A DNA stretch of 35,658 nucleotides, taken from NCBI GenBank assembly GCA_023248955.1, contig JAHFDP010000003.1, positions 68,304-103,961 on the forward strand, read 5' to 3'. The position numbers and the translations under genes were made by a program. Every line of letters begins with the position of its first letter. Position 1 is the first letter of the stretch. Below are positions 24,801-33,948 of this stretch, piece after piece. Below the pieces are notes generated by a model. It was not told the DNA's origin and ran no database searches. It saw nothing but the letters and a program-made list of their open reading frames with translations. This DNA comes from Deltaproteobacteria bacterium (lineage in GTDB: Bacteria; Myxococcota; Myxococcia; Myxococcales; JAHFDP01).

Positions 24801-25674
24801 TCGCAAGTTCGGCATTGAGCTCGCCGCCCACCAGAACCGTCAATGCCGAGAGGTAGAACCAGCTGAGCAACACGATGACTCCACCGAGAGATCCGTAGGT
24901 GGCGTTGTCATTTCCGAACGTCGCGACGTAGTGCGAAAAGCTCCAGGTGACGATGAGCCAAGTCAGCGTGCCAAAGATTGCGCCCGGCAAGACTTCGCGA
25001 AAGGGCCTGCGCACGTCGGGAAGAAAAAAGTACAAGAGCGAGACGCCGAGCACCGCTACCAGCGCGGTGACCGGCCAGCGCGCCCACGACCAGACGAAGA
25101 CGTAGATCGGTTCGATGTGAAGGTGCGCGGCCACCCAGAGGCCAATGCGGCCCCCCGCGGCCAGCAGCAGGAGCACCAGCGGTATCAGGAGCGCGCTGGC
25201 GATCGTAAAGAGGAGCGCCAGGCCTTGCGTGCGCCAGAAGGGACGCGATTCGCGGGCGTCGTGAGCAATATTGAGTGTAGTTCGAAACGCATCGATGGCG
25301 CGCGAGGCGCTCCACAATGAGACGAGGAGTCCGGCGGTGAGCAGATGCGGACGCGGATGATTGAGCAGATCGAAGAGATGCGCGCGCAGAACGGCGGTGG
25401 CCTCGGCGGGAAGGAGGGGATCGAAGCGGGCCAAGAGCGCGCCTGCGGGATTTCCGAGCGGCAAGTAAGCGGTGAGCGTGATTAGGAAAAGCAGAAACGG
25501 AAAGATCGCAAAGAGCGCGTAGTAGGCGACCTGGGCGGCGTTGCCGGTGGTGGCGTGGGCGTCGAGGCGATCGTAGAAGCGGCGGAGGTTGATCGGCAAC
25601 GCCGGCATGCGTGAAAGATAAGCAGCGCCGCGCGATCTGTTTCTGCCTGTTTCCGTACGCTCGTAATGTTGCAT
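24787..25674 (-). CDS. YihY/BrkB-family integral membrane protein
   Basis: A 295-residue inner-membrane protein with about six transmembrane helices. The family pattern is plain: AQVAYYALFAIFPFLLFLIT, LLVSLWSASRAIDAF with LNIAHDARESRPFW, FFLPDVRRPFREVLPGAIFG, and the C-terminal FGNDNATYGSLGGVIVLLSW, FYLSALTVLVGGELNAEL. The family was once called ribonuclease BN but is now seen as a membrane transporter or scaffold of uncertain role. A start at 25608 (MPALPINLRRFYDRL) is better than 25674, as the first 22 residues are poorly structured. It converges with gvpK and diverges from the efflux operon. Confidence 0.85.
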   Translation of the reverse strand: MQHYERTETGRNRSRGAAYLSRMPALPINLRRFYDRLDAHATTGNAAQVAYYALFAIFPFLLFLITLTAYLPLGNPAGALLARFDPLLPAEATAVLRAHLFDLLNHPRPHLLTAGLLVSLWSASRAIDAFRTTLNIAHDARESRPFWRTQGLALLFTIASALLIPLVLLLLAAGGRIGLWVAAHLHIEPIYVFVWSWARWPVTALVAVLGVSLLYFFLPDVRRPFREVLPGAIFGTLTWLIVTWSFSHYVATFGNDNATYGSLGGVIVLLSWFYLSALTVLVGGELNAELAKNSS

Positions 25675-25703
25675 TCGCTACCAACTCACTCTAGGAAACC
25701 TCC

Positions 25704-26840
25704 GTGGCTCGTCGCTTTCTTCTCTCGGTGTTTCTTCTCGCCGCCGCGTCATGCGCCAAAAATGGCAGCGCGAAGCCACCGGAGCGGCCGCCACCGCTCG
25801 TGGCGTCGAGTCCCGTCGAAGTGCGCGACGTCGCCGTGGAAGTTCACGCGCCGATCGATCTACGTCCGCTCGAGCAGACTGACGTTGGATCAAAAACGCT
25901 CGGCTATCTCGACGCCGTGCTGGTCGATCGCGGCGATCGCGTGCACCGCGGGCAGCTCGTGGCCATCGTGCGGCCGAGCGATCTGCCCGATCAGTTAGCT
26001 GCTGCGCGAGGTGCGTTGGCGCAAGCACGGGCCTCCGCAACGCTCGCGCGCGCCAATGCGGAACGCGCGCATCAACTCGCGCCGCGCGGCGTCGTTTCGC
26101 AGCAGGAGTTGCAACAGTCCGATGCCGCGCACGCTGCGGCTGAAGCTGCGGAGACCGGCGCGCGTGCGCAGCTCGATGTGCTCGCCGTTCGTCTCGGTGA
26201 AACGCGGATCGTTTCGCCGATGGATGGCGTCGTTGCCGTCCGCCGTCTCGATCCCGGCGCGCTGGTTGGTCCGCCTGGCGGCGGCGCGATCGTCACCGTC
26301 GTGCGCATCGACGCGCTTCGCGTCTTCGTCACCATTAACGAGCAAGACGCGCGCGGCGTGACCGTCGGCAAAGAGGCGCACGTCGAGCTAGATGCGTTGC
26401 CGGGGCGCAGCGCGCACGGTCACGTGGTCCGCATGGCGCCGACGTTCGATCCGACCACGCGCACGTTGGAAGCTGAAGTGCAGTTGCCGAACAAGGGTAC
26501 CGAACTGTTACCCGGGATGTACGGCCGCGGATCGATCGTTGTGGAAATGCATCCGAAAGCGATCGTGGTGCCGGCGTCAGCGGTGCAGATATCCGAGGGG
26601 AAACGCTACCTCTTCGTGGTCGACGGCGCGGCGGGAAAAGACGCCTTCAAAGTGCAGCGACGCGCGATCGAAACGGGCGTTGACGGTGGCAATTGGCTTG
26701 AAGTGACGTGCGGCCTTCAGGTCAATGACGAGATCATCACCGCCGGCGCGGACGCGCTTTCGGATGGCGCGGTTGTTCGCCTCTCGCGCGCGGGTGCTGC
26801 TTCGCCGCCGAAGCGCGAGAGCACGCCGCTCCACGAGTAG
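25704..26840 (+). CDS. RND efflux periplasmic adaptor (membrane fusion protein)
   Basis: A 378-residue HlyD/AcrA-type adaptor, first gene of a three-gene efflux operon. GTG 25704, preceded by AGGAAAC, gives a lipoprotein signal (FLLSVFLLAAASCAK, lipidated near Cys17). The half-lipoyl motif (DVGSKTLGYLDAVLVDRGDR), a helical hairpin (about 95-150, ALAQARASATLARANAERAH), the returning half-lipoyl (SPMDGVVAVRRLDPGALV) and the beta-barrel region follow. It bridges the pump to TolC across the periplasm. No regulator gene is beside it. Confidence 0.88.
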   Translation: MARRFLLSVFLLAAASCAKNGSAKPPERPPPLVASSPVEVRDVAVEVHAPIDLRPLEQTDVGSKTLGYLDAVLVDRGDRVHRGQLVAIVRPSDLPDQLAAARGALAQARASATLARANAERAHQLAPRGVVSQQELQQSDAAHAAAEAAETGARAQLDVLAVRLGETRIVSPMDGVVAVRRLDPGALVGPPGGGAIVTVVRIDALRVFVTINEQDARGVTVGKEAHVELDALPGRSAHGHVVRMAPTFDPTTRTLEAEVQLPNKGTELLPGMYGRGSIVVEMHPKAIVVPASAVQISEGKRYLFVVDGAAGKDAFKVQRRAIETGVDGGNWLEVTCGLQVNDEIITAGADALSDGAVVRLSRAGAASPPKRESTPLHE

Positions 26841-26846
26841 ACATCG

Positions 26847-29800
26847 ATGTGGCTCACTCGTTTAGCGCTGCGCAATCCCGTCCTCATCCTGATGTTGTCG
26901 TTGATGACGATCGTCCTTGGCGGTGTTTCGCTGCAGCGGCTATCGGTCGATCTTTTCCCCGACATCACGATTCCGATTATCCGCATCGCGACTTTCTACA
27001 CGGGCGCAGGACCGGCCGACGTCGAGAAGACCATCACGCAGGCTATCGAGCGCGCGGTGAGTGCGGCGCCCGGCGTCGATCGCGTGGAGAGCACGTCGAA
27101 GCAGGGACTGTCGCTGGTGAGTGCATGGTTCGCGTACGGGACCAACCTCGACAATGCGCAATTCGAAGTGTCGCAGCGCGTGGCGCAAATTCTCAACACG
27201 TTACCGCCGGGCATTCAGCAGCCGTTCGTGCTCAAGTTCGACATCACCAACATTCCGGTGGCGCAGGTCGCGGTGAGCGGCGAGGGTCTCGACGAGCGGC
27301 AGCTCTACGACATCGCTTACAACACCATCGAGCCGCAGCTTGAACGTTTACCGGGCGTAGCCAACGCAACGGTCGGCGGCGGCAAGACGCGCGAAATCGA
27401 AGTGAAGGTGCAGGCCGATGCGTTGCGCGCGCGCGGGCTTGGCATTCTCGATGTAGTCGACGCGGTGCGCACCTCGAACCTGCTGTTGCCGAGTGGGCAC
27501 ATCAAATCGGGCGATCGCGACTACAACGTTTTCTCCAACACGCAGTTCAACGAAGCGCGGCCGATTAGCGATGTCATCGTGCGGCCCGGTGCGCGCGCGG
27601 CAACGGCGGCCACCGAGCCGACCAGCGCGCCGATTCGAATTTCCGATATCGCGAAAGTCGAAGATGGTTCCGCGGAGCAGAGCGAAATCGTGCGCATCAA
27701 CGGTGCGCGCGGCGTCTATCTGCGCGTGCTCAAACAGCCCGGCGCCAACACCATCGCGGTGGTGGATTCGCTTCGCGAAGCGATGCAGCACCTGCGTGGT
27801 GTGCCGTCGAACGTGAAGATGGCCATTTCGTTCGATCAATCTTCCTACATCCGCAATGCCGTAAAAGCGCTGGAGCACGAAGCGTTGCAAGGCGGCCTGC
27901 TGGCGGTAGCGGTGATTCTCGTTTTCTTGGCCAGTCTCTCGGCCACCGGCATCGTTGCGGTGGCGATTCCGCTCTCGATCGTGGCCACGTTCGTGCTGCT
28001 CTACTTTACCGGCCAATCGCTCAACGTCTTCACGCTCGGTGGTCTCGCGCTCGGCGTGGGGCGGCTCGTGGACGATTCGATCGTCGAACTGGAAAACATT
28101 CACCGCCATCTCGCGCTCGGACAAGATCGCCGCTCCGCCGTGCTCAACGCCGCGCAGGAGGTGGCGATGCCGATTCTGGTGTCGACCATCACCACCATCG
28201 TCGTTTTCTTTCCGGTTCTTTTTCTCGCTGGCGTTGCGCGCAACCTCTTTATGCCGCTGGCGCTGACGATTTCTTTCGCGCTGATCATGAGCTTTTTCGT
28301 CTCGCGCACGGTGACGCCGCTCTTGTGTCTGCGCATGCTCAAGGCCACGCCGCACGAAGAAGCACGCGGCATCGCCGGAAAAATTTTGCGCGGCCTCGAA
28401 AAAATGGATCACGCCTACGCGCGCATGCTGACGGTCGTGCTTCGGCACCGTGGGCTCACCATCGCCATCGTGCTCTCGATCTTCGCCGCGTCGCTTTTGC
28501 TCAAGAGCCGCATTGGCACGGAGTTTTTTCCCGACACCGACGAGGGACAATTTCAGATCACGTACAAAACGCCCATCGGCACGCGTGTGGAGAAGACGGA
28601 ACAGGCCGCGGTTCAGCTCGAAAATCTGGTGCAACACACGCTCGCCAAAACGGTGAGCACAATGATCTCCGACAGCGGTCTTCCGCTCGGCCGCACCGCG
28701 CTCTTCACGCAAAACACCGGACCGCACGTCGGTAATCTCAACGTGAACTTGGCGCCGCGTGCCGAGCGAGCGCAGTCGGATGTGCAAAACGCCGAGCGTG
28801 TGCGCACGGCGCTCAAAGATCAGATGCCCGGAACGCAATTCTTTTTCTTCACCGGCGGCATCGTGAAGCGCATCTTGAATTTCGGAGCCGCCGCGCCGAT
28901 CGACGTGGAAATTCTTGGCTACGATTTGCAGCAAGGTGGCGAGTACGCCGCGCGGCTGGCGGCGAAGATGCGGACGCTCGCGGACAAAAACGGACAGCCG
29001 TTGCTCACCGACGTGCAGGTCTCGCGCGAGGAAAATTATCCCGAGCTCGATGTGGTGCTCGATCGCGAGAAGGCCGGCGTGCTCGGCGTTACCGAGCAGC
29101 AGGTGGCGCAGACGGTTCTCGCGGGCCTGGTCGGCAACACGCAGTTCGCGCCGATCCCCTTCACCGATCGTGTGACCGGCAACGAGTACTTCGTCAATGT
29201 GCGACTCGACGATGCCTCGCGATCGCACGTGTCTGATCTCGGCGACATGCCGCTGCGCACGCCGGCGGGACGCGTCGTCTCGCTCGGTAATGTGGCCAGC
29301 ATCCAGCGCCAGAGCGGACCCGTGACCATCTCGCGAAAATATCTGCAGCGCATTATCGATGTCGGCGCCAACGTGGCACCCGGAAAGGATCTCGGCGCAG
29401 TCAGCGCGGCGATGCAACAGCTGCTGGGCGAACTCCCCGCTCCCGAGGGATTTTCGGCGACGCTCGGCGGACAGACCGAAGCGCAAAAGCAAGCCTTCGC
29501 CGGTCTCGGCTTCGCCGCGCTGCTCGCGCTGGTGCTCGTCTACATGGTGCTGGCCTCGCAGTTCGGTTCGCTCGTTGATCCACTGGTCATCATGTTCAGC
29601 GTTCCACTTGGTGTGACCGGCGTCTTCCTGATGCTCTATCTGACCGGAACTACACTCAGTGTAAACAGCTTCATGGGTATCATCATGATGGTCGGGATCG
29701 TGGTGTCGAACGGCGTGCTGCTCGTAGATTTCGCGAACGTGCTGCGCGAGCGCGGCAAACCGATCTTGGAAGCCACCGTCGAAGCAGGGCGCACGCGTCT

Positions 29801-30008
29801 GCGCCCAATTCTCATGACCACCATCGCGACGATCGTGGGCCTGGTCCCGATGGCGCTCGGCATCGGCGAAGGCAGCGAAACGAATTTGCCGCTCGCGCGC
29901 GCCGTGATCGGCGGCCTCGCCGTGTCGACCTTCTTCACGCTCTTTCTGGTGCCTAGCCTCTACACGCTGCTCGACCGATTCGCTCGTCGGACCAAGGCCG
30001 AAGTATGA
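26847..30008 (+). CDS. RND efflux transporter (HAE1/AcrB family)
   Basis: A 1053-residue inner-membrane pump of the AcrB type, with the usual pattern of twelve helices and two large periplasmic loops. It has the N-terminal NPVLILMLSLMTIVLGGVSL, the helix-4 proton-relay pair in GRLVDDSIVELENIH (two consecutive Asp), the PVLFLAGVARNLFMPLA segment, and the second half LVYMVLASQFGSLVDPLVIM. The full length and both relay aspartates indicate a functional pump. Substrates cannot be predicted. It starts six bases after the adaptor gene, and its stop overlaps the TolC gene (ATGA). Confidence 0.94.
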   Translation: MWLTRLALRNPVLILMLSLMTIVLGGVSLQRLSVDLFPDITIPIIRIATFYTGAGPADVEKTITQAIERAVSAAPGVDRVESTSKQGLSLVSAWFAYGTNLDNAQFEVSQRVAQILNTLPPGIQQPFVLKFDITNIPVAQVAVSGEGLDERQLYDIAYNTIEPQLERLPGVANATVGGGKTREIEVKVQADALRARGLGILDVVDAVRTSNLLLPSGHIKSGDRDYNVFSNTQFNEARPISDVIVRPGARAATAATEPTSAPIRISDIAKVEDGSAEQSEIVRINGARGVYLRVLKQPGANTIAVVDSLREAMQHLRGVPSNVKMAISFDQSSYIRNAVKALEHEALQGGLLAVAVILVFLASLSATGIVAVAIPLSIVATFVLLYFTGQSLNVFTLGGLALGVGRLVDDSIVELENIHRHLALGQDRRSAVLNAAQEVAMPILVSTITTIVVFFPVLFLAGVARNLFMPLALTISFALIMSFFVSRTVTPLLCLRMLKATPHEEARGIAGKILRGLEKMDHAYARMLTVVLRHRGLTIAIVLSIFAASLLLKSRIGTEFFPDTDEGQFQITYKTPIGTRVEKTEQAAVQLENLVQHTLAKTVSTMISDSGLPLGRTALFTQNTGPHVGNLNVNLAPRAERAQSDVQNAERVRTALKDQMPGTQFFFFTGGIVKRILNFGAAAPIDVEILGYDLQQGGEYAARLAAKMRTLADKNGQPLLTDVQVSREENYPELDVVLDREKAGVLGVTEQQVAQTVLAGLVGNTQFAPIPFTDRVTGNEYFVNVRLDDASRSHVSDLGDMPLRTPAGRVVSLGNVASIQRQSGPVTISRKYLQRIIDVGANVAPGKDLGAVSAAMQQLLGELPAPEGFSATLGGQTEAQKQAFAGLGFAALLALVLVYMVLASQFGSLVDPLVIMFSVPLGVTGVFLMLYLTGTTLSVNSFMGIIMMVGIVVSNGVLLVDFANVLRERGKPILEATVEAGRTRLRPILMTTIATIVGLVPMALGIGEGSETNLPLARAVIGGLAVSTFFTLFLVPSLYTLLDRFARRTKAEV

Positions 30009-31255
30009 CCTTATCTGTCATTGCCGTCGCAGTTGCCGCGGTCGGAGCTTCCTCAGAGCCTCCTCGGATCACCTTCTCCAACGCAATCCAACAAGCACTC
30101 GCAAAAAATCCAACCGTCACGTCCGCGCTCGAAGACATCGCGCGCGCTAAGGCGCTGGTTGAGCAAACCCGCGCCCCGTCGCTCCCGTCGCTGACAGGAA
30201 CCGGCAGCTACACCCGCCTCGACGCCGATCGAAAACTCGCCGATCGCGTCATCGTCTCCGCCAATTCAATTTCCGCCAACATGCAGCTGGCGCTCCCACT
30301 CGTTCAGCCTCCGCGCTGGGTGCAATGGTCGCACGCCGCGAAAGATGTCGACGTCGCGCGCCTCAGCGTCGAGGACGTTCGCCGCCAACTCGCGCTCGCC
30401 GTTGCCCGCGCCTACCTCACCACGGTTTCTCAGCGACGAACCGCGGACGTCCTTTCCCGCGCGCGCGACACAGCGCAGGCGCATCACGCGTTTGCGAACG
30501 AGCGTCTCACCGGTGGCGTCGGCAATCGTCTCGACGAAGTGCGCGCCGCACAAGCGCTTGCCGCCGACGAGGTGCAAGTGCAGCTCGCGCTAACGAATCT
30601 CTGGCGTGCCCAAGAAGCGCTCGGCGTTCTCGTCGGCACCGATGGTCCACTCGACGCGTCGGAAGATCCGTCGCTCGGCGATCTTCCCTCTGCTGAACTT
30701 GCGCTGGACGAAGCGCGCGACCGCCGCAGCGATGTGCGCGCACAGCGTGCGCGTCTGGACTCCGCCGAGCGCGCGGTCGACGATGGTTGGACCGATTACG
30801 CGCCATCGGTGCTGGCTCTTCTGCAACCCTTTTTCCAAAACCCGGCTAGCCTCACGCAGCCCCAAAATGGTTGGCAAGCTCAGCTGATCTTGACGCTGCC
30901 GTTTTACGACGGCGGCTTGCGTTCGGCGCAGAGTCACGATCGCGCCGCCGTCGCCGCAAAAACGCGCGCGGCGCTCGAGGGAACGCTCTTGCAAGCGCGG
31001 TCGGAAGTACGATCCGCCTTCGAAGAAGTTCGCCGTGCCGACGTTGCGTTGCGCGCCGCACGTGACGCCGCCAAGCTCGCCGCGGAAAGTTTCGACCTCG
31101 CGAAATTCGCCTACGAACGCGGTGCCGTAAATAACTTGGAAGTCGTGGACGCTGAGCGAACCGCGCGCGATGCCGACGCCGCCGTGGCCAGCGCGGAAGA
31201 CGGTGCTCGTCAAGCCCGGGTGGATCTGCTCGCAGCGAGCGGTCGATTTCCATGA
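30005..31255 (+). CDS. TolC-family outer-membrane efflux channel
   Basis: A 416-residue outer-membrane efflux protein, the third component of the pump. It starts with a weak signal sequence (MTLSVIAVAVAAVGASS) and shows the two-fold repeat of the TolC family: SNAIQQALAKNPTVTSALED, then long helical hairpins (VRRQLALAVARAYLTTVSQR, RFTG-like LTGGVGNRLDEVRAAQA), and again SEVRSAFEEVRRADVALRAA with YERGAVNNLEVVDAERTARD. The ATGA overlap with the pump gene shows coupling. The insertion sequence lies 14-15 bases after its stop; the target duplication starts inside the stop codon (31254). Confidence 0.9.
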   Translation: MTLSVIAVAVAAVGASSEPPRITFSNAIQQALAKNPTVTSALEDIARAKALVEQTRAPSLPSLTGTGSYTRLDADRKLADRVIVSANSISANMQLALPLVQPPRWVQWSHAAKDVDVARLSVEDVRRQLALAVARAYLTTVSQRRTADVLSRARDTAQAHHAFANERLTGGVGNRLDEVRAAQALAADEVQVQLALTNLWRAQEALGVLVGTDGPLDASEDPSLGDLPSAELALDEARDRRSDVRAQRARLDSAERAVDDGWTDYAPSVLALLQPFFQNPASLTQPQNGWQAQLILTLPFYDGGLRSAQSHDRAAVAAKTRAALEGTLLQARSEVRSAFEEVRRADVALRAARDAAKLAAESFDLAKFAYERGAVNNLEVVDAERTARDADAAVASAEDGARQARVDLLAASGRFP

Positions 31256-31269
31256 GCGCGGCGTTTCGC
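31254..31269. repeat. Target duplication, left copy
   Basis: GAGCGCGGCGTTTCGC at 31254-31269 is repeated exactly at 32681-32696; one further T (31270, 32697) also matches, so the duplication is 16 or 17 bp. It begins with the last two bases of the tolC stop codon. Confidence 0.9.
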
Positions 31270-32680
31270 TGTTGTAGGTCAGCGATAATGTCCGCCTAAC
31301 AGCTCAGGGAAAATGTCCGCTCTCGAATGTCGTGAGACCAAAGGGAATGGACAAGATGAGCGAGCAGCAATGGAAGAGGTTGGACTTGGTGAAGCGGCTC
31401 GATAGAGGGTTGCTGACCGTAGCCGAGGCGGGAGTGATTGCTGGAATCACGGAGCGACAAATGCGACGGGTCCGGGAGAAAGTGCACGAGCGTGGCAAGG
31501 CGGCTCTGGTGCATGGAAACAAGGGACGTCCGCCTCCCAATCGCATCGAAGAGAAAACGCGAAGCCTGGTCATCGAATTGTTCCGGACGAAGTACGCCGG
31601 CTTCAATGATCAGCACTTCACGGAGAAGCTGGCCGAGGAAGAAAATATCGTCGCCTCGCGGCCGAGCATTCGGCGCTGGCTGCGCGCAGCCGGTCTGGCG
31701 GCGGCGCGCAAACACCGGCCACCTAAGCACCGTGCGCGGCGAGATCGCAAAGCGCAAGCGGGACTGATGCTGCTCTGGGACGGCAGCCGGCACGACTGGC
31801 TGGAAGGGCGCGGTCCGCTCATGACGCTGATGGGCGCGGTGGACGACGCGACGAGCGAGCTCTTGCCGGGTGCGCACTTCGTCGAGCAGGAGTGCACGGT
31901 CGGCTATCTGCGGGTGCTGCGCGACGTGGTGCGCGAGCGCGGCGTTCCCTACAGCATCTACATGGACATGCACGGGACGCTCAAACGCAACGACGCTCAC
32001 TGGACAGTGCAGGAGGAATTGAGTGGCAAGCAGATCCCGACGCATGTTGGCCGCGCGTTGGAGATATTAAATATCGAGGCAATTTTCGCGCTGTCGTCGC
32101 AAGCCAAAGGCCGTGTCGAGCGGCAATGGAATACGCAGGACCGCCTGGTGAGCGAGCTACGACTCGCGAAAGTGTGCACACTCGAGAAGGCGAATGGGCT
32201 CTTGGCGCGGCTTTTGCCAAAGTCGGGAAGGCGTTTCGCCATCGCTGCTCGAGATGAAAAACCGGCTTGGCGAAAACTCCTTCGCGAAATCGATCTCGAT
32301 CGCGTTTGCAGTTTTTTTTACGAGACAACCGTGCTCAACGACAACACGGTGCGAATCGCTGGCCTGCTGATCGATATTCCACCGGGCCCGCAACGACGGA
32401 GCTATGCGCAAGCACGTGTCGAAGTGCGGCAGCTGCTCGATGGGAGCTGGCGTGTCTATTTCCAGAATCAAGAAATTGCGCGAGCGGCGTCGACTGCAAC
32501 GACGGAACTTCGGGCGCTGAAGAGACGCAAACTGGGGGCGACTTCGAAAGCGTTTCGCAAGGCCATACGGCAGCTCACGGGGTAGCTTCTTAAAGATAAC
32601 GAATAGATTCTTTTCATTGGACACAAAGCGGACATTTTCCCTGAGCTGTTACAGGCGGACATTTTCCCTGACCCTTGACA
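31270..32680 (+). mobile_element. Intact insertion sequence, ISNCY/IS1202 type
   Basis: A 1.41-kb element with one transposase gene. Its ends are long imperfect inverted repeats: 31278-31321 against 32627-32672, agreeing at nearly all positions with one two-base indel, and the outermost bases read TGT...ACA. Each end contains two copies of a GGGAAAATGTCCGC-like motif, probably transposase binding sites. It is flanked by a direct repeat of 16-17 bases. Long target duplications of this size are known for part of the IS1202/ISNCY group. The element appears complete and recently inserted. Confidence 0.85.
31356..32585 (+). CDS. DDE transposase, ISNCY/IS1202 type
   Basis: The transposase of the element, 409 residues from ATG 31356. 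An AAGGGA at 31341-31346 favours this start over the GTG at 31332. The N-terminal helix-turn-helix (KRLDRGLLTVAEAGVIAGIT, ERQMRRVREK) is followed by a second helical region (SRPSIRRWLRAAGLAAARKH). The DDE core has Asp142 (LLWDGSRHDWL), Asp204 (IYMDMHGTL) and Glu255 (KGRVERQW). The C-terminal part (YAQARVEVRQLLDGSWRVYF) is the beta-rich domain often seen after the core in integrase-type transposases. No frameshift is seen, so it should be active. Confidence 0.85.
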   Translation: MSEQQWKRLDLVKRLDRGLLTVAEAGVIAGITERQMRRVREKVHERGKAALVHGNKGRPPPNRIEEKTRSLVIELFRTKYAGFNDQHFTEKLAEEENIVASRPSIRRWLRAAGLAAARKHRPPKHRARRDRKAQAGLMLLWDGSRHDWLEGRGPLMTLMGAVDDATSELLPGAHFVEQECTVGYLRVLRDVVRERGVPYSIYMDMHGTLKRNDAHWTVQEELSGKQIPTHVGRALEILNIEAIFALSSQAKGRVERQWNTQDRLVSELRLAKVCTLEKANGLLARLLPKSGRRFAIAARDEKPAWRKLLREIDLDRVCSFFYETTVLNDNTVRIAGLLIDIPPGPQRRSYAQARVEVRQLLDGSWRVYFQNQEIARAASTATTELRALKRRKLGATSKAFRKAIRQLTG

Positions 32681-32696
32681 GAGCGCGGCGTTTCGC
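32681..32696. repeat. Target duplication, right copy
   Basis: Second copy of the 16-17 bp repeat; it ends directly at the -35 box of the tRNA-Asn promoter. Confidence 0.9.
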
Positions 32697-32725
32697 TTGA
32701 CGCTTCCGAGGAGCCCACGTTACAA
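32697..32725 (+). promoter_or_regulatory. Promoter of the tRNA-Asn gene
   Basis: TTGACG (32697-32702), a 17-base spacer and TTACAA (32720-32725) form a good sigma-70 type promoter, 12 bases before the tRNA. The upstream insertion sequence ends at its -35, so any UP element has been replaced by IS sequence. No other promoter is visible for the tRNA. Confidence 0.6.
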
Positions 32726-32737
32726 AACCAGCACCGT

Positions 32738-32813
32738 TCCTTGGTAGCTCAGTTGGCAGAGCAGCGGACTGTTAATCCGCGGGTCGCAGGTTCGAGTCCT
32801 GCCCAAGGAGCCA
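32738..32813 (+). tRNA. tRNA-Asn (GTT anticodon)
   Basis: A complete 76-base cloverleaf with encoded CCA. The acceptor arm TCCTTGG pairs with CCAAGGA (32803-32809), with discriminator G. The D arm is GCTC...GAGC. The anticodon stem GCGGA/TCCGC encloses loop CTGTTAA with anticodon GTT at 32771-32773. The T arm is GCAGG-TTCGAGT-CCTGC. The gene is also the attachment site of the integrative element: the integrase gene on the opposite strand ends inside it. Confidence 0.96.
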
Positions 32814-33948
32814 TCCCTCCCGAGAATTCAGACACTTGCGAGGTGGCGGTCTGTCCGCCGCGTCCACCGAATCCGCGGTTTTCCACTGCGTTTGACACAC
32901 CGGTGTCACAGTCTTTTGCCGCCATCGCGCCCAGCGCTGCGCGAATGCGGGACCGCAGATCCGCGAGTGGCAGCCGAGCGTAAACGCGCTCCAACATGCG
33001 GCTGTCCTTGTGGCCCATCACCGGAGCGATGAGGTCCAACGGGACGCCAGCCATGCGCATCCAGGTCGCGTGCGTGCGACGCAGGTCATTCGGAGAGCAG
33101 CGGTCGATGCTGGCTTTCGTGCAGCCGAGGCGCAAGTCGCGGTTCACTTTGCCCCAAGGCGAAAACAGATTGCCGTCCATGCCTTCGGCGTACTTGAGCG
33201 CGTAATCGAGCAACTCGCGCTGAAACTCGGCGGCGACGGGCACGCTGCGCAAGCGCGTCGCGCGCTTGGTGCCACGGATGAACACGGAGGACTTGTCGGG
33301 AGCTACGTCCTCACGGCGGGCACGTTCGGTTTCGCCCCAGCATGCGGAGGTCGCGACGATGAAGGCGACGCGAGCGGCGTGGTCGGGCGTGAGCTTGGCG
33401 AGCAGTTTTTGGAGTTCTTCTGGTGCGAGCCAACGTTCACGCGGCTTGTACTCGGGGGCGAAACCGATAGGGAGCACGGCTGCCGGGTCGGCCATCCAGA
33501 GCCCGCGGCGCCGTGCGAGTTTCAACGCCGTCCGGAGCGTAACCAACTCCTTTGCGATGGTCGTTTCGTGGGCTCCCTCCGCGCGCCGCGTCGAAATGAA
33601 CGCGTCAACAACCCGCGCGCCCGCAGGCGGTAGGAGTTTTGCGAGGGGTGTCGTGCCGCCGAGTACCCGGATGAGGTGACCGGCTTTTTGTCGATAGAAG
33701 CGCACCGTTTCAGCGCTGCCACGGCCGGAGCGCGCGCGTTCATCGCGCTCGGCAACCATCATGGCAAGCGCGGCTTCGACAGTGGTCGCGTTCGCGGCTG
33801 CGTGATCGGGATCAGCGGCGTCACGTTCCCACTGGCGGACGAGAGCTTCAGCGGCCTTCTTGTCGTGGCAGTTCGTGGATCGGCGGACACGATCGCCGTT
33901 TTCGTAGTAGGTGCCCCACCAGACCTCGCCGCGTTTGTAGAGTCGCAT
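32749..33948 (-). CDS. Tyrosine-recombinase integrase with altered active-site residues
   Basis: A phage-type integrase of 399 residues from ATG 33948 (MRLYKRGEVWWGTYYENGDR). It has an N-terminal arm-binding region, a SAM-like core-binding domain (about 60-150) and a C-terminal catalytic domain. The TSACWGETERARREDV segment lines up with the family's TGLRxxE block, putting Cys204 where the first catalytic Arg is expected. SPNDLRRTHATW has Asn for the usual first His but keeps the Arg. MGHKDS and the tyrosine in LERVYARL are present. The C-terminus APWAGLEPATRGLTV RCSAN and its stop are encoded by the antisense strand of the tRNA, typical for tRNA-targeting integrases. It is intact in frame; activity is uncertain. 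Confidence 0.85.
   Translation of the reverse strand: MRLYKRGEVWWGTYYENGDRVRRSTNCHDKKAAEALVRQWERDAADPDHAAANATTVEAALAMMVAERDERARSGRGSAETVRFYRQKAGHLIRVLGGTTPLAKLLPPAGARVVDAFISTRRAEGAHETTIAKELVTLRTALKLARRRGLWMADPAAVLPIGFAPEYKPRERWLAPEELQKLLAKLTPDHAARVAFIVATSACWGETERARREDVAPDKSSVFIRGTKRATRLRSVPVAAEFQRELLDYALKYAEGMDGNLFSPWGKVNRDLRLGCTKASIDRCSPNDLRRTHATWMRMAGVPLDLIAPVMGHKDSRMLERVYARLPLADLRSRIRAALGAMAAKDCDTGVSNAVENRGFGGRGGQTATSQVSEFSGGMAPWAGLEPATRGLTVRCSAN

Noticed and set aside
27348-29492. Minus-strand open frame of 714 codons opposite the RND pump
   Set aside because: Same reason: no domain pattern, and the plus frame is a full pump.
32675-32703. Outward promoter from the IS end driving the tRNA
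   Set aside because: TTGACA at the IS terminus has no -10 box at 16-18 bases; the tRNA's own TTGACG-17-TTACAA is far better.
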